14,711 bases of DNA from the NCBI GenBank assembly GCA_001598975.1, contig BBXU01000714.1:1-14711 (forward strand). Reading direction: 5' to 3'. Every line of letters begins with the position of its first letter. The first letter of the stretch is position 1. Positions 1 to 10,316 of the stretch are shown piece after piece. Origin of the DNA: Parachlorella kessleri (Eukaryota > Chlorophyta > Trebouxiophyceae > Chlorellales > Chlorellaceae). A model generated the notes under the pieces. That model did not search any database. It had not been told where the DNA came from and was given only the letters and a program-made list of their open reading frames with translations. A program made the position numbers and the translations under genes.

Positions 1-496
1 CGGCGGGCTACTGCTTGGGCGAAAGCTGAGCGTTAGCAGGAGTGGGGAGAGGCAGGTCAACAAGGTTGGAACAGGGTCGGGACACGAGCGGTCACACATG
101 CATACATGAACACATACGTAAACACACCCACACGATGGTTTGCGAGAGGGGGCTGGCCTGGGTGTGTGTGCTGGGGCAGGCTTGCCGACGTCTGCACTGC
201 CATGCACGGAGGGCGCCCAGCCCCCCCATAGGCTGTAGCAGGCAGGGCCGCTGCTTCCTTTCCACCCAGGTCCTGACGCTGCCAGCCGGGCAAGCCGTGA
301 GCACGTCTATGTCTTGATGTTGGCATGCAGCGCGAGCAGAGGAGAGTGCAAGGGCGAGCGGTACTAGCAGGCTCCTGCATGTCCTTCATGTGTTGAGGTG
401 CACGGTGGTGTGGGGCCGCCCCTTGCTACAGGCCTGGACATTTATCTCTTTATTTCTTTATTCATTCATCTATTTGGGGACCGGCCCTTGCTGCAG
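1..496 (+). other. Intron sequence of the IMPDH gene (5' end outside window)
   Basis: No IMPDH block preceding the [11 protein letters not shown] exon can be found here in any frame, so this stretch is taken as intron and the intron is longer than 496 bases. The acceptor is the CAG at 494-496. Positions 440-476 form a T-rich tract of degenerate ATTT/ATTC units. A second copy of the acceptor region lies about 64 bases upstream and is reported as a finding. Confidence 0.7.
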
Positions 497-2479
<1,983 letters not shown>

Positions 2480-2788
2480 TTATGTCTTGCAGTCATGATT
2501 ATGGGGTTGCTGTGGGGTTGTGTCGCTGGCCGCCTCTTAAATTGCAGAAGGTCCCCGGCGCTGTGCTGTGCTTTGTGAAGGCACTGCATTGGGCATCGAG
2601 GCCGGGGCAAGACTCAACGTGTTTTTGGTCATCGTTATGCTGCTAAGCGCATATGGACCTAGGCGAGCCATCTGTTTGGTTCGGATGACTAATCAATCTG
2701 TCCAACATGGGTTGGAGCGCCTAGCGTGCTGCATAGCCCATTTCCGTCCCGGCCTTTGTCGGGCACCACCTGTAGTAGACCCTTTGGC

Positions 2789-2793
2789 TGTAA
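2789..2793 (+). terminator. Candidate TGTAA polyadenylation signal of the IMPDH gene
   Basis: TGTAA, the usual chlorophyte poly(A) signal, is found here about 310 bases after the IMPDH stop and is the first copy downstream of it. The assignment is by position and motif only. Confidence 0.5.
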
Positions 2794-2887
2794 TCCTGTT
2801 TGATACCAAGCAGGCAGTTATCACTGAGTTTGGTAGCGGGTGGCGGCCCTGACCTACTTGAACAGTCCATTTCTGTTTGACATTTTC

Positions 2888-2947
2888 CTTATCCCTGTTG
2901 GCCGCCAACAGGGATAAGCGAGCCGCCCTGGCGGCCAGGGCGGCTCG
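2888..2947. repeat. Two back-to-back perfect hairpins between IMPDH and OEP24
   Basis: The first stem pairs 2888-2902 with 2904-2918 (15 bp, one-base loop; arm CTTATCCCTGTTGGC). The second starts at the next base and pairs 2919-2931 with 2935-2947 (13 bp, loop CGG; arm CGAGCCGCCCTGG). Both stems are perfect. They lie about 95 bases after the candidate IMPDH poly(A) signal and 424 bases before the OEP24 start codon. The function is unknown. Confidence 0.85.
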
Positions 2948-3370
2948 TTAAGGGCGGCGCCACTTCAGAACTCGCCCAGGTGCTGGCTAATTGGCAGCTG
3001 CGTATCCTTTGACGTGTGATGAACGAGACGAGCATTGTAGACCAGAAAAGCTACAAATGCAGCGCCCATCCCAATTGGCCGGCAATCTGGACTTTCACGA
3101 CCTGAAGACTGCTTGTTCCGTCTTGGTACCAATGTGAATGCACAACGATCAGTGAACATTAGAAGCCGTCATACCACAGCTAGCCCCGGCTGGGCGAAGA
3201 TCCTGGTGTCGGAACTGGACCCTAGACCCTATGGAACGGCTGCCTTTGGGATTCGGTTTCATCTAAACGGTCGGCTGGGTGGATAGCTGTCATTGCTCCT
3301 TTGTGCCGAGAGATCGCGCCCCCTTTTCCGGAGGCTATCACTCTGCTGTCTCGGAGGACCTTTCGGCACC
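2948..3370 (+). promoter_or_regulatory. Presumed promoter and 5' leader of the OEP24-like gene
   Basis: No coding exon was recognised between the hairpins and the OEP24 start codon, so the promoter and leader should be here. No clear TATA box is visible. A short upstream ORF of 11 codons plus stop runs 3231-3266; it would lie in the leader if transcription starts before it. The call rests on position. Confidence 0.4.
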
Positions 3371-5754
3371 ATGGTGAAGTTCGACGTCAAGCCCAGCCTC
3401 ACCCTGAGGCCTGACAACTCTCTCTCAGGTAGCAATAGAGCTTGAGGTACAAGCAATCGGGGCTGCCGAAACCCTGGCGTCGTTGATCTTGGTACCGGAG
3501 TTTCTGGCGAAGCCCAGCCCCTGCGTGCACTGCCCCTTGTGACTAGTTAACAGTGCTGCGCTGGACGAACTGTCGAAACTGTCCGTTTCTGGCAAGGCTG
3601 TGCCCCAGCCTGTTGCCTTGCCCGTTGCGCTCATGGCAACCTTTGCCACCCCTACCTCCGACACCTCCTTCGATCTGTGGCACCCTGCATGCAGGCACCG
3701 TCAAGCTTACGACCGAGAAGTGGGGCAATGAGTTCAGCGCGACCCTGGCCGACGAGATGTTCAAGGATGGCTTCTCCACCACTGGCCTGAGGCTGGGTGT
3801 GAAGGCCAATGCCCTCGAAGTAGACTACGCAGTCGCTGGCCACAAGCCTAAAGTCACCTTCAGGACAGCGTTTCCCTTGAGGGACAGGAATGTGGGCATC
3901 AAGTACACCCACAACATTGCGGCCAGGGGTGAGTTGCTGGCTGTCAGTCAGCTTGCCTGTTTTACCGTCCTGTATGTGAGGGTCGGCCCTCCTCAGCGTG
4001 GCTTCCCAGGCTGCAGTTGAGAGTAACACAGGCGCGCCTTGGGCACCCAGCCAGCCTCTCTCTCTGCTCCCATAGCAGCCTCCATGTGCAGCTCCTGGTG
4101 CTGGATGCCAGCCTGGCTCCTTATGAGCTGCTTTGTTGATGTGTTGCGTATTGTATCCACTGCTGCAGGCTCAGATGTGGAGGCCAGCGTGCCCATCGAC
4201 GACGACAACAAGGCCACCATTATCTACAACCTCACCGACTACAACGGGTGGGTTGGCCATGTGCAAGTCTTGTGCCCGGCCTCCCAGCCCCCCTCTTTCC
4301 TGTCCTACCCTTGACTTGTAGCATACTGCCGAAGTGCTTGCTGGCTTATTGGCTTCAACTTTGCGCAGCACTGGTGGCTGGCAGAGATTAAGACATGCTG
4401 CTGGTGTTTCCACGCTATCTGCTTCTGCTAGTCCGCCGAAGAGCCCACCGGTTATCCTTGCTTTCACCCCTACAATGCCTCGGCAGTGTGCGCACTGTCT
4501 TGCATTCTAAGGTATCGTTGTCGCATCGAGGTCAACTACTCTTGCTGTACGCTTGATATCTTTTCACCTAGGTTGTCGCCATGGTGGGTTTTGTGTTCCA
4601 ATGTGCAGACCGGATCACAGGAACCTGATCCTCAAGTGGGCCCACACCCAGAAGGACTTCACTTTTGAGCCTGCCTTCAACCTGGTGAGTGCGGTGTGTG
4701 CAACATTTTTTGTTCTCTTCCCTGCCTCATGCTGCTGTCTCCTGCCGCCCCACCTCAGCCCAGCCACTGGGCACAGCACCTACGGTCGTACATCACGCCA
4801 AGTGCTCTGGCCAGCTGTGTCCCCTAAGCCTTTAGTTATATATCTTGCGGGGCATGTCAAAATGTGTCCAACCACCCCTGGGCTTTGGCCAGCACAAAAC
4901 CAGTATGCGCCTGCAATGTTTGGCTGCAGAACACTGAGAGCGTACAGGCCAAGGTGACGTACCAGGTCGACCCAGAGAACAAGCTCACGGTAGGTGCCGG
5001 TCACCTTGCTGTCAACCCATTCAGTGTCTACTGCCACTTGCATATAGGCTGGGTTGTGGCATGCATGCCCTAAGAACTTGCCAGCGGGCGAGCATCGCAG
5101 CGACAGGACACGTGCAGCTGGCAGCCCTGGATGCACAGGAATCTTTATGTGTTCATTTCTAGTGTGTCACAAGCCTAGTCCTGCTTTCCGGCCCCCCTTC
5201 TGCAGGCCAGCTTTGACACCCACACCCGGGTGGGCACGCTGGAGTGGCTCAACTCGGCTAACCTGGGCGGCGAGGGCGACCTGAAGCTGACCGCCAGCTC
5301 GTCCCTGGACCCCTCAGACCTCGGCAAGAAGATGCCGGTGAGTGGCTCATGCGTCAGGTGCTGACTCATCACTACCAGCTGACTGACTGCTCGTCCCTGG
5401 CCTATCCGACCCCGATGGGAAGGTGCTTGCCAGTAACTTGGAGGTACTTGCACTGAGGAATGCGGCCGCCATGCACCACATCCATTTGGCCTCGATTTTC
5501 AGGGCTTGTGCCAGCTACTCCTTGTTGTTATTCAGTTCAGTGTTCCAAGCTGTTGCAGATTGCATGTATCAGTGTGTCGACCATATGAGTTGAAGTGAAG
5601 CAGTGGTTTTCAGTTGAATGCTGCTGCAGCGTATACTGATGTGCCTCCCTTGAAACCTGGCAAGGACTTCTTTAGCTGAAGGGCACAAATGCATCATGCT
5701 TGCCTGGCCCTGCAGACCCTGCTGCTGGAGAAGACTTTCTCGCTGGACGCGTAA
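3371..5754 (+). CDS. OEP24: Chloroplast outer envelope pore protein 24-like (OEP24)
   Basis: OEP24 is a beta-barrel pore of the plastid outer envelope, described in pea as a slightly cation-selective channel passing small metabolites. Seven exons join in phase: 3371-3428, 3695-3928, 4169-4247, 4609-4684, 4930-4989, 5206-5337 and 5716-5754. The product is 225 residues, close to the roughly 210-220 of plant OEP24. Family-like blocks are GTVKLTTEKWGNEFSATLAD (20-39), LRLGVKANALEVDYAV, VGIKYTHNIAARG, a central segment with NLILKWAHTQKDFTFEPAFN, and a closing LLLEKTFSLDA. The alternating polar and hydrophobic pattern with many aromatic residues suits beta-strands, and there is no transit peptide, as expected for the family. 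The start codon sits in a strong GCACCATGG context. The family call comes from recalled similarity of moderate strength; another plastid beta-barrel is the main alternative. Confidence 0.83.
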
Positions 5755-6448
5755 CAGCCCTCCTGGCACCTTACGCTGCCAACCCAGCCCTGGGCCTACC
5801 GCCAGCAGGGTGTGGGGTATTGCTGGTGCCACGTGCACCTGTTGACGTACAAGGCAGCAGTGTCAACGAGCCGTAGCATTAGCCACCACCCAGGAGCTAG
5901 TCCCTTAGGGACTGCTGAGAAACACTGTGTGCCTGCCCTTGGAGGTATTGAAATCTTTCTCCTTTGACCTTATTCACATCCGCCCCTGCCGCGGCGCCAA
6001 TTTTCCTTGTTGGCTGGTGCGTGTTGTTGGCTCGGCTCCTTGTCAGTCACTCTGGAATCTGTTCGCTGAGCTGATGAATGTGCGTGTTCTGTGAGCGCCA
6101 ATTTTGATCTTCCTGGGTTCGTGACTTCCGGATTGTAGACCGTGTGTGTAGTTGCCTGACCTGACGCCTGTTGGTTCTTCCTCTCCGACAGTTGCAGTAC
6201 AAGTCGGTACCACGCTCTCAAGCCCCACTAATACTGTACTGGACTTTACTCCCGCTCCGACTCCATGCGTTGTGTTGACTCCCTACTCCCATTGTCCCTA
6301 TCTGCGATGAGCTCGTGTCCTGGGGTGGGGAATTTACCCCTCCCTGATTCCATTTGCCCAGTGCTGTCATATCTCTTGGCATGTGGGGTTGATCGGTGGA
6401 GCGGCTTTCGCATGCTGGATACCCACATTGTGCTGTGGTTATGGCACC

Positions 6449-6453
6449 TGTAA
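6449..6453 (+). terminator. Candidate TGTAA polyadenylation signal of the OEP24-like gene
   Basis: This is the first TGTAA after the OEP24 stop, about 695 bases downstream. It implies a long 3' UTR (5755 to about 6465), which is plausible for green algae but unproven. No gene was recognised in that stretch. Confidence 0.35.
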
Positions 6454-7348
6454 CACGTTGCACCTCTGTCTCGGGAAGGGTCATCAAGTAGTTTAATGGC
6501 TACAAACTCTGCGAGGTTCCAGGGCTGGAATGCACTGGATGAGGTTGGACTTCTCTGACAGCCATTAGCATGAACGGTAGACTGGCTTCGGCTTGTCTTA
6601 TTATCATCCACACCTGTGCGGAACTGGCTCCCAATGCCCGCTTCTAAGCCAATTACTTCGACGGTAAGGAGGGATGCAGCAGCAGGGAGGCAGGGGTCGA
6701 TCCAGGTCTGTTTGAAAGGTGTAGCACTTGGAGTGCCATCTGTCCATCTGCAGCATCCGCAGATGATGGCATCGATCGCAAACCTTGACGCAGCTGGCAC
6801 CCGCCACACTGCTGTCTGACCCCTTCCTGTCACATGCATGGAAATGGAAATGCATGTGACAGGAAGGGGTCAGACAGCAGTGTGGCGGGTGCCAGCTGCG
6901 TCAAAAAGCAGGCAGAATTAGGGAGGGGAGACAAGCTGCAAGCACACTGGCATTTCCATCTTCAAACCTTGTGCGTCGCGTAATACGAAATTTCTATAAC
7001 CCCCGTTGTGGGCGCGAGAGCGCCAAGGCGTGCGCCTGGCACACTTCCTGTGTGGTGGGTGCAAGGAAAGGGCGAAGGAAACACGGCAAGACGGAAAAAC
7101 GTAACTGAAAGTAGGGGAAATAAAGAACGTGCAGGGTGCGAGGTCGCTGCGCCTCCGGTCCCAATTACTCGAACAGGTGCGTTGCTCGTCGAGCCTGCTT
7201 GCTTTCTCCTTGAGGGGTGGAAAGCAGTGCCTCGAGCAAAGTACGGTGTCGTCCGCGGCCCGGTCGCTACTAGAGCAATCTGCGGCTGGTCAGATTCATG
7301 CAGCAACTTTAGAAACTTCCTTGCAGGGCTGTGCTATCGCTCGTGGAC
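6454..7348. other. Spacer between the OEP24-like and RLF-like genes
   Basis: No recognisable exon lies here on either strand. It holds the perfect inverted repeat at 6785-6904, annotated separately, and presumably the promoter of the downstream cytochrome b5 gene, including an A-rich stretch around 7090-7127. A 197-codon open frame on the minus strand (6246-6839) crosses the first half but shows no family motif. Confidence 0.5.
6785..6904. repeat. Perfect 55-bp inverted repeat with 10-base loop
   Basis: The left arm, 6785-6839, starts TTGACGCAGC and ends CACATGCAT. The right arm, 6850-6904, is its exact reverse complement over all 55 bases. The loop, 6840-6849, is GGAAATGGAA. Pairing stops abruptly at both edges, since neither the flanking bases nor the loop ends match. 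A transcript from either strand would fold into a 120-base perfect stem-loop, the shape of an algal small-RNA precursor. A recent snap-back duplication would look the same. No adjacent transposase or target-site duplication was seen. Confidence 0.95.
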
Positions 7349-8803
7349 ATGGGCGCAGTCTTGTCGGCCCCCATGCCAGAGCTTACACGGCACTCCAAGA
7401 ACCGTATGGTCCGCCGCCGGCCCAAGCCCCACTGTCATAGAGTGCGGGTGGGTCTTGCCCCGCTGTATTCTTGCTGCCAATAGGCGGCAGCAAGCTGCAC
7501 GAGAGCGTGCTGCAGTTATACTTGCATAATTGGTGGTCAACTCTGCACTGTCTTGGTATTGAGCCAGCCAAACGTGGCAAAGTTTGAAAGTCGGCCGTGC
7601 TGCTCCGTCGCAGGTGCCCCTTGACAAGGGGTGCAAACACGCAGACTGGGTGCGCCTGACTCAGTCTGGAGCCGACTTGGCTGGTAAGCAGGGGCGATTT
7701 CGTGTTTGCCTGTCACATTGCAGCCACCAGTGGAAGCACAGCAGGGTTTTACTGTGCCGGTGGTGGGCTGTCACTGCCATACACCCTGTGCAGGGGGCTC
7801 GTGTACCTGCGAGACATTTAAGCACCGTTTATCATGTTGGGTTCAACCCCGTGCTACGGCGGCTGCACATCAGCACACACCAGATGCGCTGTGTGCTGCA
7901 GGTCTCAGTGGTCAGCCGCCCCGGCATAGCATAACCATGGGAGAGGTGGCGCTGCACTGCACAGCCGACGACGCGTGGGTTGTGCTGCGCGGCAGGGTGT
8001 ACAACATGACACCCTACCTGCGATTCCACCCTGGCGGGGCAGCGGTGCTGATGGAGGTGGCGGGGAAGGACGGCACCGCCCTGTTTGACAAGTGGCACTC
8101 CTGGGTCAACGCAGGTGTGTCAGGGCGAGCTGCGGGGTGCTGGGTTGGTGGCGGGGGTCCGCTTCAAGGGCTGTCTCCAGGGATTGTAATATGCTAATTT
8201 CTAGGGTTAGAAAGCTCTGGAGTTGGCACAGTAGGAGCGGGACTTCGCAGAGCGGCATGGGATTCATGCGGCCTAGAGGGGGTTGGGTAGTATTTGTGAA
8301 AAGCTGCGAGCAGGCCACAAGGCTGTCTTGCACCTCTTAACTGCGCCCACCGCCTCACATGTTGTGCCCCTTTCTATGCAGATGCCCTGATGGACAAGTG
8401 CCTTGTGGGGTACATAGAGGCAGCCAGCTTAGGTAGCTGTGACGGCGGTGCTAGCATGAAGCAGCCGGCGGTGCAGCCTGAGGAGCAGCAACATGCGCAG
8501 CATGTGGCTGCAACACCAGCAGCGGTACCAATCATGTTGCAAGGATCTACCTCACTTTGTGAACCTGGTGTTGGAAGGCGGCAGCAGCAACAGCAGTCAA
8601 AAGGCTGGGATGCAAGTAGCTTAAGTGAGCCTCTGTTGCAGCAAGAGCGGCAAGGGATGTACCAAGGATACAAAGCGCAGCGGTCTCGATGGGAGCAGCT
8701 TTCCAGTCTTCCGCCACCTGGCTCACAGCGGTGCGGCAGCGCAATGCTGCCCAAGCAGCTGGGACCGAGCATAGGGCTGCATGCTTCAGCATCTGCGTGC
8801 TAG
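7349..8803 (+). CDS. RLF: Cytochrome b5-domain protein, RLF family
   Basis: This is a soluble heme-binding cytochrome b5-domain protein similar to plant RLF (Reduced Lateral root Formation) and to the b5 domain of animal CYB5R4. Exons are 7349-7447, 7614-7683, 7902-8114 and 8382-8803, joining in phases 0, 1 and 1 to 267 residues. The pre-domain block VPLDKGCKHADWVRLTQSG (34-52) matches the family's KVP-EKG-MDW-LT pattern. The b5 core runs about 66-142, with heme ligands expected at His99 (FHPGG) and His122 (DKWHSWVN), followed by DALMDKCLVGYI. There is no C-terminal membrane anchor, nor a CS or flavin reductase domain, so it is not a full CYB5R4. The tail (about 143-267) is Gln/Ser-rich low complexity and absent from Arabidopsis RLF as I recall it. 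Exon 1 is the least certain: it begins at the first in-frame ATG after a stop at 7310-7312 and uses a GTGGGT donor, but has no conserved motif. Confidence 0.87.
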
Positions 8804-8870
8804 AGCGAGGGCGCTGTCAAGGACCTATGTACGATCCCTGGTGGCAACCTTCCTTCATAGTGCATTGAAT

Positions 8871-8875
8871 TGTAA
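8871..8875 (+). terminator. Candidate TGTAA polyadenylation signal of the RLF-like gene
   Basis: TGTAA lies 68 bases after the stop codon in a short AT-rich stretch (TTGAATTGTAATCTATATG). It is the first copy downstream and a good positional fit. Confidence 0.6.
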
Positions 8876-9792
8876 TCTATATGCTCTCTGGTGCTGCTGC
8901 TTTTGGTAGGATTTCCCCACTGCTAGCAGTGCGCCGGTCAGTGGTGGAAGTAACCTTGCTGGGTATCAGTTATGCATCGTTTGCGCAGGAATGTATGCAT
9001 CTGTGGGGTCATGAGCAAGGACGTGTTTATTGGTATGTGCATGGTGCATCAGGATGTTTTCAGACTGCTCAGTGCTGCGGTGGTTGCTGTGTGTCGTTGG
9101 CTTTTTTCCTCGTACTTGCAGGCAGTGAGCACAGGGGCGTGCGGCACAGCATGTGCTCAAGTTCTACACATTGTGGCGCAGCTATGAATATGCTATGTAT
9201 TAACCTGCTGCTTACATGCCTGTTGCTATAGCGGCAGCTGGTACTTTTCCCTCTTGGGCGCTAGCTGCAATCGTTATGCTGTGTGGACATTGCTGTGTTT
9301 CGGTGCTCGCACGTACTGCTGCTGTGCCATGGTGGCCACGTGACTCATATTACGTTAGCGTTGTAGTAACCCCTTTGACTACCGTTTTGGTAAGCTTGTA
9401 CTTCCTTTTTTTAACCCTTCTGAAAGGTTGTCTCGCAGCCTGCCATGCTTTAAATATCAGCTGCCCGCCCTCTAATTGCGAGACAGTACAAGCCCAAGCG
9501 CATCATTTGCCTGTCGAGCTGACAGTAAAATAACTATATAATTCTGTTGCCATGATTGGCATAAAATCAAGCCTGCAGTGGGTATTGAACTTCAGGCACT
9601 GCAAGGAGATGGCAGGAAATGCCAACCATCCATACAGGGCTACCATCACTGCTCACCAAACAGCGGGGGCCGCCTCAAAGGGGTGACTTCTCATGACCAC
9701 CCTTTACTGTGCACTTGGCATGGGGTGCCCACAACTCGCCCAAGCTTGTTTCGGGCCCTGAAACTTACCAGACCACTGAAGGTACGTGCGGC
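8876..9792. other. Convergent spacer between the RLF-like and K+ channel genes
   Basis: The spacer lies between the likely 3' ends of two converging genes. Two plus-strand open frames are present: 8881-9231 and 9216-9533. The second has an ATG, three hydrophobic stretches and a TAA stop. Neither shows a family motif, a clear promoter or a nearby TGTAA, so they are not called as genes. No RNA gene was recognised. Confidence 0.5.
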
Positions 9793-9797
9793 TTACA
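9793..9797 (-). terminator. Candidate TGTAA polyadenylation signal of the K+ channel gene (minus strand)
   Basis: TTACA on the plus strand reads TGTAA on the minus strand. It is the first copy downstream of the channel stop codon, giving a 3' UTR of about 520 bases. The assignment is by motif and position only. Confidence 0.4.
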
Positions 9798-10316
9798 GTG
9801 ACAAATTGATTTGGTGGCGTGAAGGGGGCTATCAGTCACCCCAAACCTACGCCACATCACTCACACAGATGCATGGCAAGCAATCACCTGGAAAAAAATA
9901 TCCCTACCATTGTCACCCTTCCTGATGTACATACTTCAATGCAATAAAGCAATTGGATAGGCTATCTGTCACATAGAAGGCAATACACCATTCCTGCATT
10001 CAATCCTGTCGGTCCAGTCCAGCCCAGCTCTACTCCCTGTTTGCACTACCTGCCACCCATGCTAAATACACCATTCCTGTGAGTGTCACACCCTGTCTGT
10101 ACCCGACCACGGTCCCCGCCGCCACTCAAGAGCCAAGGTCCAATGTATGAGCTTCACTGCTGCCGCCGTCTACCCACCTTCCTCAACGCTTGACGACGCT
10201 GCAGCGGGCCCCTCCTTGGCTGCAGTGGCGGCGCCAGCCATCCTGATACACCCCCCTCCCCAACTGCCCCTGCCACTAACGGTCCTCAGCTATAGCCCAG
10301 GCCTCGCATCAACACG
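9798..10316 (-). other. Presumed 3' UTR of the K+ channel gene
   Basis: This stretch contains no recognised gene and lies between the channel stop codon and its candidate poly(A) signal. It carries a 15-bp exact direct repeat, AATACACCATTCCTG, at 9982-9996 and 10065-10079. Confidence 0.4.

Noticed and set aside
8881..9231. Plus-strand 116-codon ORF
   Set aside because: It starts just after the RLF-like gene's poly(A) signal, is Cys/Ser-rich without a domain, and has no separate promoter or conserved block.
9938..9946. AATAAAG on the plus strand as a poly(A) signal
   Set aside because: No plus-strand gene ends here, and the likely 3' ends in this window carry TGTAA rather than AATAAA.
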